Shown piece after piece: positions 35,425-49,328 of a stretch of DNA of 64,000 nucleotides. The DNA is from Talaromyces rugulosus (taxonomy: Eukaryota > Ascomycota > Eurotiomycetes > Eurotiales > Trichocomaceae). Positions within the stretch are counted from its first letter, which is position 1. The number at the start of each line of letters is the position of its first letter. The position numbers were made by a program, and so were the translations under genes. Location of the stretch: contig NC_049564.1 in assembly GCF_013368755.1 (NCBI RefSeq), positions 2,674,001 through 2,738,000 of the forward strand. The letters run 5' to 3'. The notes below the pieces were generated by a model. It ran no database searches and was not told the DNA's origin. It saw only the letters and a program-made list of their open reading frames with translations.

Positions 35425-38209
35425 ACAGGCGGAGGTATTGGTAGGGTTACGAGGATGAAGTCTATTTGAATTTGGAAAAGCGTGTACTTGAAACCATAGA
35501 ATAATGGTGGGATATATACCTGTGTAGCATGCCGTAGGAGTTTTTATGTGTAAATAATTTGTCCAGTGTATATATATTAGCCACGTTTAATGTATTATAT
35601 TTATAATGTGTCGTTCAGTGCATGTAATGTCTAAATGTCGTATCCACATTGGATGTAATATTGCTCTAAATCACTTGATATTAAATTTGAGTATGTCATT
35701 GCGGTGAAGGAGATATCTGGAGTACATGTGTTAAATTATCACTTTACATCATATTACCAATTATGTAAAGCTTATCTACTTAGCATATTTACAGAACAAA
35801 AAGAAAATATTACTCGTGATGTTCAATGTTATATGTTTTCCTAGGTGATAGATGGTTTCCGGATATTTGGCTTCTCAGTGACTAGATAATAATTGACTCG
35901 GTTATGATAAATTTAGAATCGAGCTAGATAATGTACACCGAAGAACAGGGATAAGAAACTGGCTATAACATTCAGATGTCACAATCCTACTTCAGGGGTT
36001 TGCCACCCCGAAAGACAGACTAGCCGGACAATCCTTGACGCAAGAAAGGGACCGACTGGACGGGGCCATGGATATATCAATCTAGGCTGATTAACTAACG
36101 AGATTTAGTGAGAATCGCCTTGCGCCGACAAGATGCAAGGAGAGCAGAGACGGCCGCCAATCAAGGGTCTGGGATATGGTTCTGCAGGAGGAGAGCACTA
36201 GCTCGCTTGTCGTCCAATCATGCTTATGCGCTAGACTATTATGGGCTAGGCCGATCTGCTGTCAACAAGATGTGGCCCCACTTCGAGGAATGTGGGTCCG
36301 GGTTTATTTTCGACATCAATGGACGACTCCTGGGATGTTTTTTCCCCTTCGTGTTCACGCAGTTGTATTGGCTGATTGCAGACCGGATCGAATAGTCACG
36401 GAGTATAGATTCAGCTTCTGTTATACTCCTCAATCACCCCGGCTCAAATGACTTTATTAATCAACTTGTTTATTGAATTGAGGAAGGGAGTCTTTGTCCA
36501 TGCTGCACTAAAATAAAAGGATTTTCGCACCTATCCAAATCTCGGATTTAAAGCCGCAAGTGGGTTATCCCCATTTATAATCATTTGTGGAGCTGTACCT
36601 GAGACAAGGCGTTCGTGGATCTATGCAAGGGGGGATCACCACCTCTCCGCGACGACGATAGAACCGGAGAGTTGCCGTTCCGTTAAAGGGATTTTATTTT
36701 TTTATAATAAGAATCTCATTGAAGTAATACAATACTGCTTTGTCTTAATTCGAATGACAGGACCAGGTCTCCTTTGAGCCGTAAGGTGGATAAACTAGGA
36801 CAACATCTACATTCCCAATGGTGTTAGGTTATGCAAAGCTTTATTATTCAAAATCATGCACAGCGTAAGCTGCTATACTAAAGGGGATATACCCACCACC
36901 ACATGTATTTCCTCTTCTATTGATTGGGTAGCATGTACTGGAGTTCACCGCTGCCGGGAAGCCCCGTCTGCACCATTAGTTTTGTTCTCTCGGCTTCAGC
37001 TCTAGTATCTCCTAGCTGAACTTTTTCTACATTTTTAGAAGACGAGGGTGCCGAAATCTACCGGGCTATGGCTTGGACTAAATGGAGCTATGGTAGCTGT
37101 TTTCAGCAAGTGATCCAATGAAAGGGTTTCCACATATCGTAGAGATGATTTAAAAATCATCTAAGTCGGTTGCTTTCGAAACATCGATATTGTATAGTGA
37201 TGGCCCGGCATATGTTGGGCCTCTCGATGCATCTATAACACCTATCACACCTATCACAAAGCACCCGTCACCTCCACGGCGGGACCGTGAAACTCCGATG
37301 CTAGTAAACCAAGCCTTGACACATGTCTGATATTGTAATCCTCGCAGTTGCCTGGTTTAAAAAGAAAGAAGGCAAGAAGTGGATCAGCAAGCCCTAGAAA
37401 CACCCTGAAAAAATAGCTCCACTGGGTCCGAAACGAGACATCGGACAACACGCCTAGACACCGAGTCAGTATCTTAGTAGCCGACTTTCCGGCTAGATTT
37501 GCAGTTTAGCCACCTGCAGCTATCTGCACGCGCGTAAAAAGGGGGCCCTAGGAAGTAAACCGCGTCAATCCTCGGTCTCATATGACGAAGAGACCGCGTT
37601 GCCCTATCAAAGGGGCTTGTCCAAATCAGCAAACGTCAACACCTACTGATCTTGGTCACGTAGCTAGGGGAAAGTGTTTCCTCTTCTCCTTTGACAGAAG
37701 ACACTGTTGTTTCCCATACAACCAACCCGAGCACGCTAGACTGGCCCTTGAGAGCACTTCCTCGCCGTTGGAAGCTCTCCTTGTTGCTGAACAGGTACTG
37801 TCCAAGGCTTTCTCCTTCTCCCATTGTGTGCTCCTTCCATCTAAACAGTGTGCCTGTGAACACCCCCATCTCCCCCTCTTATCGCTATTTTTCTCTCTCG
37901 CTTCGACTGATAACCCCCACTGTCCTCGCCTGGATGCGATTCTGTCTGCTTACATTTATCCTATTTCTCTGCTTCTCTTACTTAACATCTACTGTCGCTT
38001 TCGAAAAGAGAAGAAGCCAAAAAAAAAGAGAAAGTTGCACATTACTTTGGCACGTATATATTGTGGAGTATTACCTACAACTCATTCATTCGTTTATAAC
38101 CTTCACTGCCGACTACATTTTCGACAATTACCTTCCCTAATCAACTACACCAAATCACACATGTTGTATATATAGGTTTCTGTCTTTTACCCGAGTCTCA
38201 CTCATCACG
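35425..38209. other. 2.8-kb region upstream of the glucan synthase gene
   Basis: No gene is supported. The first 600 bp are very AT-rich (ura5 3' region). The rest is mixed, with small unrelated ORFs (36108-36451, 37582-38175) lacking motifs. The unusually long upstream region may carry the regulation of the cell-wall gene, or a short gene too fragmented to see. Confidence 0.45.
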
Positions 38210-41200
38210 ATGTGGGTGGCAGCCAACCTCTTGCTCACGCTGCTTGCCTCGACGGCAGTGGCGTGGCCATACGACGAAGATCTCACCAGCTACAACCTGA
38301 ACGAGAACAAGACTGCCAAAACACCCGCAGATTATTGGGGACAATGGTCTAACCACCAATACCACCCGTCTCCGGAAAACTGGCGCTTTCCCATCTACAC
38401 ACTCTTTCTCGACCGATTTGTCAATGGCGACCCCAGCAACGACAATATCAACGGTACCAATTTTGAGCATGATCTTTACTCCACACAGATGCGACATGGA
38501 GGAGATATCCAGGGGCTTATTGATACGTTAGACTATCTTCAGGGAATGGGCATCAAGGTACTTGGCCTTTCCTTCACCGAGTGCATTCCGAGCTAACTTT
38601 TTTTTAAGGCCATCTACCTGGCTGGAACGATACTGATGAATCAGCCATGGGGCTTTGATGGGTATTCTGCTTTGGATACTACTTTGCTCGACCAACATTA
38701 TGGTGACCTCAACGCTTGGAGATCAGCCGTGACTGAGATTCATAACCGAGGGATGTATGTCATTATCGACAATACACTCGCAACGTAAGTAATATTCACT
38801 AAAGATAATTGATAAATTGGCTAAACCTTTGTTTCTAGCATGGGAGATCTCATCGGATTCGACGGCTATCTCAACACCACTACCCCCTTTCAGTACCAAG
38901 AACACAAAGTTCAATGGAAGTCATCTCGCCAATACGTCGATTTTGCTTTCGGCAACACCTATAACGAAACTTGCGATTATCCTCGTTTCTATAACGAGAC
39001 TGGTTACCCGGTAGATAACTACGTTTATGGCAAGTTGCAAGGCTGCTACGACAGCGACTTTGACCAATACGGAGACGTAGAAGCCTTCGGCGTGTTTCCT
39101 GATTACCAACGTGAACTGGCAAAGTTCGCCTCTGTCCAAGATCGTCTGCGTGAATGGGTTCCATCTGTACGAGAAAAGCTCATTCGTCATGCGTGTATCA
39201 TCATTGCATCTCTCGATGTCGATGGGTTTCGCTTCGATAAAGCCACACAGGCAACGGTTGATGCCCTGGGAGATATGTCTGAAAGCTGGCGAGAGTGTGC
39301 GCGAGCTCATGGCAAAGAAAATTTCTTCTTGTCTGGCGAAATCACTGGTGGAAACACCTTTGGCTCGGTCTATCTCGGACGAGGAAGACAGCCGGATATG
39401 TGGCCTTCAAATATCCGGGATGCCGTTTTGATGACGAACGACTCATCAGAGGAACATTTTATTCGTGGGCATGGACAACAAGCCATCGACGGAGCTGCAT
39501 TTCATTACTCTGTTTATCGAACTCTAACTCGTTTTCTGGGGCTTGATGGAAATCTTGCTGCTGGATATGACTTGCCTCCAGATTGGGTAGAGATGTGGAC
39601 TCTTATGCTGCTGTCCAACGATCTGGTGAATCCAAACACGGGAAAATTCGATCCTCGTCATTTGTACGGTACAACTAACCAGGATGTTTTCCGGTGGCCT
39701 GCAATCGAACATGGCACGGAAAGGATGCTACTGGGCATGTTTATCACGACCATTCACATGCCAGGAGCGCCTCTTGTCCTGTGGGGAGAAGAGCAAGCCT
39801 TTTATATCCTTGACGCTACCGCCGACAACTATGTCTATGGCCGTCAATCCATGTCTCCGGCTACTGCGTGGTGGTCACATGGTTGTTTTACGGTGAACGT
39901 CACGCAATACTATGATTTTCCTCTGGACAGTGCAATGAACGGTTGCAAAGACATCGCCGTCAGCTATGATCACCGGGATCCATCACACCCAGTGCGCAAT
40001 GTGCTCAAACACATGTTCCAACTGCGACAGAAGTATCCGGTTTTGAATGACGGTTACTACCTCCAGGCACTTTCTAAACAAACCCACGATCTTTTTCTAA
40101 CTGGTTCCAACGGCACGCCAACGGAAACTGGGATGTGGTCTGTCCTACGGGGCCGTTTTGAGGGAATCCAAGATCTGCTGAACAATCAATCAGTATGGCT
40201 GCTGTACCAGAACGACAATAACACCGTGAACTACAAATTCGACTGCGGTAGCAACAGTACCAACTCGTCGCTTATAGCACCTTTTGACTCTGGAACAACC
40301 GTCAAAAATTTATTTTATCCTTATGACGAACAGAAGTTGAAAGCAAGCCCCGTCAAACTAGGTTTGGAGAAGTCGACCGAGTTCAATGGGTGTCTTGATA
40401 ATCTCACCATGGTCCCCTGGGATTTCCGAGCATATGTCCCGAAGCAGGCATGGGTTGGATCAGATCCTATGATTACACGATTCAGTCCCGGCCATGACGC
40501 CCGAATTCTTTCAAGTGTCCGCCCAGATAAGCCAGAGTCGATTCCCGTTCAAATATCCTTCTCGGATGAAATGGATTGTCAGTCCGTGACAAGCTCCATC
40601 GTGATCAATTCTACCACAGAATTCAACATCAATGCTTCGGTCGACCAGTCCACTGTTCACTGCGAAAAGGTAACTCCTGGATCTACCACCCTTATTGGGG
40701 AAATCCCGAGTTCTTGGGTCTGGAAAGCCTCGATAAACAATGTCTATAATGGAATCCACCGAATCACTGTTGCCAATGCAAGTAGCTTGACAAACACACC
40801 GACAAATGCGGTTGACCATTTTCTCTTTCGAGTTGGTCAACAGGACAACCCAATGATATTCCACACAGCAAATTATTCCAGCAGTCTTCTTCACCAAGAC
40901 GACAATGGGACTCTTTTTGTGGAACATCATGCGGCCGGAGCAGATATGTGGCGCTACTCAACCAACTGGGCTTCTTCTTTCTCGGATTGGATTCCTTACA
41001 AGGGTGGCAATGATACTATCGCCGAGCAGATCTGGGATGGAACATCACTACAGCAATGGTCTGGGAAACATGTCCGGGTAGAGTACTTCAACAGATTGTC
41101 TGGAAGTAGTGACTACGTCCAAGAAGGAGATACAGATTGGGATTCTTCTGTCCCCAGAAGATTTCCAAACCTCTTCTGGAACGGTCCCTATAATCAGTAC

Positions 41201-44200
41201 GGATTCGACGCGGGACTCAAGAACAAGATGTCCCAGGACCCTGATAGCGGATTATGGAATATCAAATTCCTGACAGAATGGCCAGCACAGGGCCAAGTCA
41301 ACGTATGGGGAATCAACCCAGATGGTCAACCCGATCAAGGATTTGTCTACGGCGATGCGGATGGTGACTCGGTACTGGATCGACTACCTCCTTCGTCACT
41401 TTCGGCTGTCAGCATTAACATCACAAATCCACCCCCAAGACCATTTCTCGGTTGGAAAATCCAAATTCACGATGGAACTCACAGATTCGAGCTTATTCCA
41501 GTGGGATCTGAAAAGGTCCAGATTGTTCTCTTTTCTCTATTCTGGATTTTGCCTATTCTGACTGCGTCATTCGGCACATGGACGTTTATGAAATCGTTCT
41601 ACCGTGTCAAGCTCAATCAAGTTGGTGTAACCGAGAAGAAAACCCTTTTGCCTTTGGCATTGCGAAGAAGACTAAAGCGACAAAATGCCGACGAGGGGAA
41701 CGCCAGAAATACATTGTTACGCCTGGCCAATCGATCTGGGTTTCTCCAGGAGACATCTGCATTCGCTAGTTCTGCCCAAGGGGACCGCCGACGCATGGTG
41801 ATGATTGCCACCATGGAATACGATATTGAAGACTGGGGTATCAGGATCAAGATCGGTGGTCTTGGTGTCATGGCCCAGCTAATGGGAAAAAACCTCAGCA
41901 ACCAAGATCTTATTTGGGTCGTTCCCTGTGTCGGAGGAGTTGATTACCCCGAAGACCAAGTCGCAGAACCTATGTTTGTGAAAGTTCTTGGCAACTCCTA
42001 CGAAGTCAAAGTGCAATACCACGTCCTGCGAAATATCACTTTCGTGCTTCTCGATGCCCCCGTTTTCCGCCAGCAAAGCAAGACAGAGCCATACCCGGCT
42101 CGTATGGACGATCTGGACAGTGCTATCTATTACTCAGCCTGGAATCAATGTATCGCCGAAGCAATGAAGCGGTTCCCAATTGACCTTTACCATATCAACG
42201 ACTACCATGGCTCATTAGCTCCGCTATATGTTCTTCCCCAGACTATTCCAGCTTGTTTATCACTCCACAATGCCGAATTCCAGGGCCTTTGGCCAATGCG
42301 AACCCAAACTGAAAAGGACGAGGTGTGCTCAGTATTCAACCTTGATGTCGACGTTGCCACGCGCTATGTCCAGTTTGGCGAGGTTTTCAACCTCCTTCAC
42401 GCCGGAGCTAGCTATCTTCGTCTACACCAACAGGGATTTGGTGCTGTTGGTGTCTCGAAAAAGTATGGAAAACGATCTTATGCTCGTTACCCTATCTTTT
42501 GGGGGCTTAAGAGAGTTGGAAATTTGCCTAACCCGGACCCATCTGATACTGCAGAATGGGACAAGAGTGTCCCCAAGGACAGCGAAATTTCGGTTGACCC
42601 TGAATTTGAATCCGGAAGGGCAGAACTCAAGCGCCAGGCGCAAGAATGGGCTGGTCTTGAACAAAACCCTGACGCTGATTTGTTGGTATTCGTCGGAAGA
42701 TGGTCCATGCAGAAAGGCATAGATCTTATTGCCGACGTAATGCCCGCTGTTCTTGAAGCCCGACCAAATGTGCAGTTGATCTGCGTGGGACCAGTCATTG
42801 ACTTGTACGGCAAATTTGCTGCCCTCAAATTGGATCGCATGATGCAATTATATCCTGGCCGGGTATTCTCTCGACCTCAATTTACAGCACTGCCACCGTA
42901 CATCTTCTCCGGCGCCGAGTTTGCCCTGATTCCATCTCGAGACGAGCCATTCGGCTTGGTGTCGGTCGAATTTGGCCGCAAAGGAGCACTGGGTATTGGT
43001 GCGCGAGTAGGTGGTTTGGGTCAAATGCCTGGCTGGTGGTACACTGTTGAGTCGACCACGACCTCTCACCTACTTCATCAATTCAAGCTGGCAATCGACA
43101 GTGCTTTGAACTCCAAAACAAAAGCTCGAGCGGAAATGCGTGCCAGGTCTGCCAAGCAGCGATTCCCCGTGGCACAGTGGATTGAGGATTTGGATATCTT
43201 GCAGAGCACCGCGATCAGAATACACACAAAGGAAGTCGTCAGGGCCAATGGACAAATATCTACGCCAACAGGACACCGCACGCCCAGTGGATCGACTACT
43301 CCGGGGATATTAACATCTGGATCTGGAATGTCTTTCGGAACGCAGACTCCCCCTCTGCTAGAACCAAAGAGTATGAATTGCCCAAGTCTTCGCTATAGCA
43401 TGGTTGGTCCACAGCAGAGAAACACCATCGTCTACAGCCGCGATCCTAGTCCAGGGCCCGACGATCAACAAAAGTCAGCTCTGAGTCGGCAATTATCTCT
43501 TGGTGTCCGATCTGGACCTGGCCATGTTGCAGCCATTGAACGACGGAATCGTCTGCGAAGGAAGAGTCACAATGTAGTGATCTCCGATGACGTGACAGAC
43601 AGCGAGCGTGAGGCCGAGTACGAAAGTGACGACGAGAACTTGAATTCGTACTTTACAGAAGATGAATACACAATGACTCCTGAGCAGGCTGAGATTAGCC
43701 GGCGAATGGATGTGGACAATCGTCAATCATTCTCGGGTCATTTCCCCGGACCTGGGCAGCAACCCATGGCCTCGGATATGCGGCGAAATAGCACTTACTA
43801 TCCATATATGCCTTCAACACCCGGCACCCCAGACACAGAAGATCCTCTCATACCACCTAATCGGCCGTATGTCGAGTCTGAAAACCGCCTCAGCAACTCC
43901 TCCGTTCTTTCTCTTGATACCGTGGTAGGTGACAAGAAAAACTTCAAACTACAAAAAGTCGATCCCTTTTTCACAGACAGCACTGGTGAATTTTACCGCA
44001 ACTTTGAAAAGAAACTCGAAGAACTCAGTGGATCAAACTCAGACTCGCAGCTATGCATTGAAGAGTACCTGGTCAAGAGCGAGAAGAAGTGGTTCGAAAG
44101 ATTCCGCGCGGCTCGCCTCGGCCGAGACTCATCACCTGTCCCATCAATGAAAGGAAAAGGTCATTCTGTGTCGCCTACAGGATCGATATCCAATGGAGAC

Positions 44201-45646
44201 AGCAACAGCGAAATCCAGAAAGAACCAGATGAGTTCCTACTTGGTGACGATTACAAGCCACCAACGGGCCTCAAGAAATGGATGCAACTTCGCATCGGAG
44301 ACTGGCCAGTTTACTCTCTGTTTCTCGGCTTGGGACAGATTATCGCCGCCAATTCTTACCAGGTTACTCTTCTGACTGGACAGATCGGCCAAACGCCGGA
44401 TGAACTCTACGCTATTGCTACGACATACTTGATTACTTCTATATTATGGTGGTTTGTCTTTAGAAGCTTCAAGTCTGTTGTTGCTTTGTCTACTCCATGG
44501 TTCTTCTACGGTCTTGCTTTTATCCTGATTGGCATAGCGCATTTTGAGGGCAATTCTGGACATCGTGCGTGGATCCAAAATGTAGCAAGCGGTGTCTATG
44601 CAACAGCGTCATCCAGTGGTTCAATTTTCTTCTCACTGAACTTTGGTGATGAAAGCGGTGCGCCTGTCAAGGACTGGGTTTTCCGTGCGTGTGTTATCCA
44701 AGGGACTCAACAGTTGTATGTTGTTGGCTTGTGGTACTGGGGCTCTTCTCTCTCTCGACAGACGCAAGCTGGTGTTAGCAATGTTCAGGGTATCATCAAC
44801 ACCTGGAAAATCACAGCAATTACCGTCCCCATAGCAGTTCTTCTCTGGGGCATAGGTCTGCTGCTGGCTTTTGGTCTACCTGACTACTACCGTCAAACAC
44901 CAGGCAAGGTAGCATCGTTTTACAGATCAATCTACCGCCGAAAGATTGTGCTTTGGTTCTTTGTCACTGTGATAATCCAAAATTTCTTCATGTCAGCTCC
45001 TTATGGACGCAACTGGAGTTTCTTGTGGAGTTCCAACCACGCATCGACATGGCAAATATTCCTCTTGGTGGTTTTGTTTTTTGTCTTTGTGTGGAGCATC
45101 ATGCTAGGAATCATGTGCTTTCTGTCCAAATCGCATAGTTGGATTCTACCAGTATTTGCCATTGGCCTTGGTGCTCCTCGCTGGGCACAGATCTGGTGGG
45201 GGACATCCAACCTGGGCCAGTATCTTCCATGGGCAGGTGGCTATCTTTCCGGCGCGTTGGTGTCTCGCAGTCTGTGGCTGTGGTTGGGTGTACTTGACTC
45301 GCTTCAGGGTGTTGGCTTTGGCATGATACTTTTGCAAACACTCACTCGACTGCACATCTGCTTCGTCCTCCTCGGTGCCCAAGTTTTGGGTTCTGTCGCC
45401 ACGATCGTCGCCCGTGCCTCTGCTCCAAACAAGATTGGTCCCGGAGATATTTCGCCTGATATAGGCACGGGAATCAGCAGTTTGTGGGCGGCATGGTTCT
45501 GGATTGGACTCTTTTTCCAACTTCTTATCTGGTAAGTTTTATTTTTGCTTCGTGACTCGATTATTCACAAAGGCTAATTTTTTTTTTTTTTTGCCAGTGG
45601 CGGATTCTTTTTGTTCTTCCGCAAGGAACAACTCAGCAAGCCCTGA
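38210..45646 (+). CDS. ags1: cell wall alpha-1,3-glucan synthase
   Basis: Four exons (38210-38557, 38609-38784, 38839-45531, 45598-45646) encode 2421 aa, the normal length. A signal peptide is at residues 1-18. The extracellular alpha-amylase-like domain (about 30-540) has DVDGFRFDKATQ with the nucleophile Asp near residue 300 and LSGEIT with the acid Glu. A membrane helix lies near 1069-1091. The cytosolic GT5 synthase domain begins near 1165, with KIGGLGVMAQLMGKNL (nucleotide-sugar binding) and SRDEPFGLVSVEFG, then a Ser-rich linker (about 1640-1900). Multiple membrane helices fill residues 2000-2421. The enzyme polymerises and exports alpha-1,3-glucan; the amylase-like domain probably acts in transglycosylation. 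No amyD/amyG-type amylase genes flank it. Which paralog it is cannot be told. Confidence 0.96.
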
Positions 45647-46354
45647 TCCATTTTTTTCTTCTTCTCAAACATGTAGATTTCCGATACCCTCTCGTTTAGA
45701 TCGTGTTTATATGGTACAGAATTTTTCCTTTTCTTTCTTTATTTCTTCTAAACTGGTTATGTTCCTATTAATTTGTTGTTGAAGCTGGATATGTATTGTT
45801 GAGAACTATGGGAAGACTTCGTGTGTATTACCAATTTTTGTGTTGCCTATATAATGAATATTGAATTTTTTTGACATAGCTCTCGCATAATAAATCCAGT
45901 CGTCGCTCTTATGTCGCCTGTAGCTTTCGTGCTCGTTATTCGTGCTCGCTGTGGAGCGGCCATCAGATAGTTAATGACACAACACATAGGCCAAACATAG
46001 GCATTTTTCTCGTTTTCGAATTTACAATCGGTAATCTATCAAGACCAATTTACAAAAAGATAGATATTTTAACTATTGGGAAAAACAAGGAGAAAAAAAA
46101 GTAGCAGTTGTCATTATCCATAACCTATACAATTTTCCGTTCATGTGGCTTTTTTTGTTTTGTTTTGTTTTGTTAGCTTCTTCATCTCAACTTCTCTTCG
46201 AATTAGACGGACAGATGGGCATCAATAGTGGAAAAAGCAAGATACAAAAAAGGTTGCATAATATGTCCTGAACATGCTCCCGAAAATAACATTAATGTTA
46301 AGAATAGTGTTCATCATAACGATGAGACAAGGGGGATATAATTTGTTTTTTTGT
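45647..46354. other. convergent 3' intergenic region
   Basis: AT-rich spacer between the ends of the glucan synthase and leu1 genes, including a TTTTG run near 46152-46173. No gene is seen. Confidence 0.5.
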
Positions 46355-48854
46355 TTACCACTCAAGGGGCTCATTCTTGACATCACCACGATTCGTCTTG
46401 GGGACTGGCGCAGCTTCAACCTTTGTAGCACCACCATTACCACGACGATGCTTTTTCAAGTAGCCGCTGCCGTCCAACCAGGGGGTCTCGATACTCCGTT
46501 TCGTCTCAAAGACGCGGATCTTGCTCTCCATCTGGAGAGTAAGACCAATGTCGTCGAGGCCGTTGACAAGGCAGTGTTTCCGGAATTCATCGACCTCGAA
46601 GGGGGCAATGGTGTTACCGTCTGCATCGCGGATGACTTGGTTGACGAGATCGACTTCGATTTCCTTGCCGGCGGCAGCTTCGGCGGTGATCTTTTGGAGA
46701 GCGGCTTCATCGGAGATGGGGATTGGAAGCATGCCGTTTTTAAACGTGTTGTTGAAGAAGATGTCGGCAAATGAAGGTGCAATGACACACTTGATGCCAA
46801 AGTCGAGCAGTGCCCAGGGTGCGTGCTCACGCGAGCTACCGCAGCCAAAGTTGGGCCCGCTCACGACGAGGATCTTGGCATTACGGTATGGCTCCTGGTT
46901 GAGAACAAAGTCTGGGAGCTCACTGCCGTTGTCGGAGTTGTAGCGGAATTGGTGGAAGAGGGCGGTTCCAAGGCCTGTTCGCTTGATGGTCTTGAGGAAC
47001 TGCTTGGGGATGATGGCGTCAGTGTCGACGTTGGCACGGTTCATTGGAGCAGCAATGCCCTTCAGGGTAGTGAACTTGGGAAGACCCGCGCTCGTACCGC
47101 TGGACTTGGTGTTGGCGTGTGGCTCGTTGTCTTCGGGGACGTCTAGGATGCGTTCGAGGTCACTCTCGGTGTCGAGCTCCTCAATCTCGGGCTGAATGGA
47201 GATGGGAGCAGCCTTTCGAGAAGAGCTAGTAGCCTGGGCGAAGTCCCGAACATCGGTAAGCTTTCCAACAATGGCAGCGGCAGCAGCCATTGCGGGGGCC
47301 ATCAAGTGAGTTCGACCAAGAGCACCCTGTCGACCTTCAAAGTTACGGTTCGACGTACTAGCACATCTCTCGCGTGGTGATAGAATATCTGGGTTCATTC
47401 CCAAACACATAGAGCAACCTGCTTCACGCCACTCAAAACCAGCGTCAGTGAAAATCTTGTCCAAACCCTCGGCTTCTGCTTGCTTCTTGATGAGACCAGA
47501 GCCGGGAACGACCATGGCGCGCTTGATGTTCGCAGCAATCTTCTTGCCCTCGACAACTTTAGCAGCCGCACGCAAATCCTCTAGTCGAGAGTTGGTGCAT
47601 GAGCCAATGAAAACTTTGTCCAATTCAATATCCTTGAGGGGGGTCCCGGAAGTGAGACCCATGTATTCGAGAGCGCGCTTACAGCTGAGCTTGCGGTTCT
47701 CGTCTTCGAAATCATCGGGAGAGGGGACAACGCCGGTAATAGGAAGTACATCCTGAGGCGAAGTACCCCAAGATACGGTGGGAAGGATGTCCTTGCCATC
47801 AAGGAACACGTCGATATCATACTTGGCGCCTTCATCCGAGCGCAAGCTAGTCCAATAGTTCACAGCCTTCTTCCACTCGGCACTGTCATACTTGGGTGCC
47901 AAGGGTCGGCCCTTGAGATATTCGAAAGTAACCTCGTCCGGAGCCACCATACCGGCACGGGCACCGCCCTCGATTGACATGTTGCACATGGACATACGGG
48001 CTTCCATGGTAAGACTTCGGATAACCGATCCGCAGAATTCAATGACGCATCCAGTACCACCGGCAGTACCAATGACACCGATGATGTGAAGAACAACGTC
48101 TTTACTCGTAACACCAGGGTGTAATTCACCGTCGACTTGAACGCGCATGTTTTTACTCCGTTTCGTCAAGAGGGTCTGAGTGGCCAGGACGTGTTCGACT
48201 TCACTTGTTCCAATACCGAATGCAAGGGAACCAAAGGCACCGTGGGTAGAGGTGTGGCTGTCACCACAAACGACAGTGGTTCCGGGCAAGGTGAAGCCCT
48301 GTTCGGGTCCGATAACGTGCACGATACCTTGGCGGTCATCGTCAAGGCCGAAGTATGTCAAGCCAAAGTTCTTCACATTCTCTTCGAGGGTCATGCATTG
48401 AAGACGGGAGTCGGCCTCCTCGACAAAGGTCTCGACATTTTTGAAGTTTTTTCTTGGGGCGGTGGGGATATTCTGATAGTTAAGTAATTAGATATATACC
48501 GCTGAAGGTATTGCATTGTCCTGGAAACGTACGTGATCGACAGTAGCGAGAGTGCAATCCGGTCGGCGGACTTTTCGGCCGGCATTTGAGAGGCCTTCAA
48601 AGGCTTGCTAGATGCTTATCAGTTTGGTGCGCTGGCTTCATGCAAGTGCGGGCGCCATACAGGAGATGTGACTTCGTGGACCAAATGTCGGTCTGTTTCG
48701 GAAACATATTCAGCAACGGAAAATTACGAAAATGAGGACTCTGGATGGACATACCAATATACAGCAAAATCGTGCCGTCGTCTTGTTCGTTGACAATGTG
48801 GTCTTCAAAGACCTTGTCATACAAGGTCTTTAGTTTTTTGTCTGCTCCGGGCAT
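46355..48854 (-). CDS. leu1: 3-isopropylmalate dehydratase
   Basis: Four minus-strand exons (48755-48854, 48661-48692, 48533-48607, 46355-48472) encode 774 aa. The fused fungal form is present: the large aconitase domain (residues 1 to about 480) with [15 protein letters not shown] and the iron-sulfur cysteines in [14 protein letters not shown] and GCSMCLGMN, then the small swivel domain from about residue 530 with [19 protein letters not shown] and [17 protein letters not shown]. It isomerises 2- to 3-isopropylmalate in leucine synthesis. Exon 2 is only 32 nt. Its promoter is shared with ura4 and holds a Leu3-type motif. The C-terminal tail has about 35 extra Gly/Ala/Lys-rich residues. Confidence 0.97.
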
Positions 48855-49030
48855 GATGAAATATGGATTACACCGGTCAAAAAAAGATCAAATAAAAGAA
48901 AAACCGAAAACGAGCCTACGCAAGGCAAAGAATCTGAGGAGAGATATATGAAAGAATAGGATAGGAAAATGCAAGGTTGATATAATGGCCAGCGACAGCC
49001 TTGTCTAGCCGACCCTGGAGGGGCTGCGCG

Positions 49031-49040
49031 CCGGTGTCGG
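49031..49040. promoter_or_regulatory. Leu3/LeuB-type binding site
   Basis: CCGGTGTCGG fits the CCG-N4-CGG everted repeat bound by the zinc-cluster regulator Leu3 (LeuB in Aspergillus). It lies 177 bp upstream of the leu1 start, whose product is a known Leu3 target in yeast. Ten-base sites with this loose spacing occur by chance, so functional proof is lacking. Confidence 0.5.
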
Positions 49041-49135
49041 CTCGGTAATCAGAAAGCTCTGCGCCGCCATTGGCTGTGTGGCGAGGCTGCCGGCGCCTGA
49101 TCGCCGTCCGACATCGGGGCCGCTTCTGGGGAGGT

Positions 49136-49141
49136 CACGTG
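49136..49141. promoter_or_regulatory. CACGTG palindrome
   Basis: Exact CACGTG in the context GGTCACGTGG, 282 bp upstream of leu1. Possible bHLH (Cbf1-like) site. Confidence 0.35.
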
Positions 49142-49322
49142 GTATGATCCTGGAGTAATTAGCGCCGAGGCAGGAATGTCATTAGGTGTTCTAGAAATGA
49201 GCGATTAATGCACTTAATGCTTAATGCACTTGTGAGCGACATAACATACGCTCCGTCGCCAATCAGCGGGGGCGCAATTGAAAGAGCCTGCGCCGATGTC
49301 GCTCCTTTGTTTCAGTGCACAT

Positions 49323-49328
49323 CACGTG
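49323..49328. promoter_or_regulatory. CACGTG palindrome
   Basis: Exact CACGTG within TCACGTGA, 194 bp upstream of ura4 and 182 bp from the other copy. Possible bHLH site. Confidence 0.35.

Noticed and set aside
36108..36451. Two overlapping ORFs upstream of the glucan synthase gene
   Set aside because: Short, in competing frames, and without domain or splice context.
46274..48487. Long plus-strand ORFs across leu1
   Set aside because: They are antisense to the well-conserved isopropylmalate dehydratase coding sequence.
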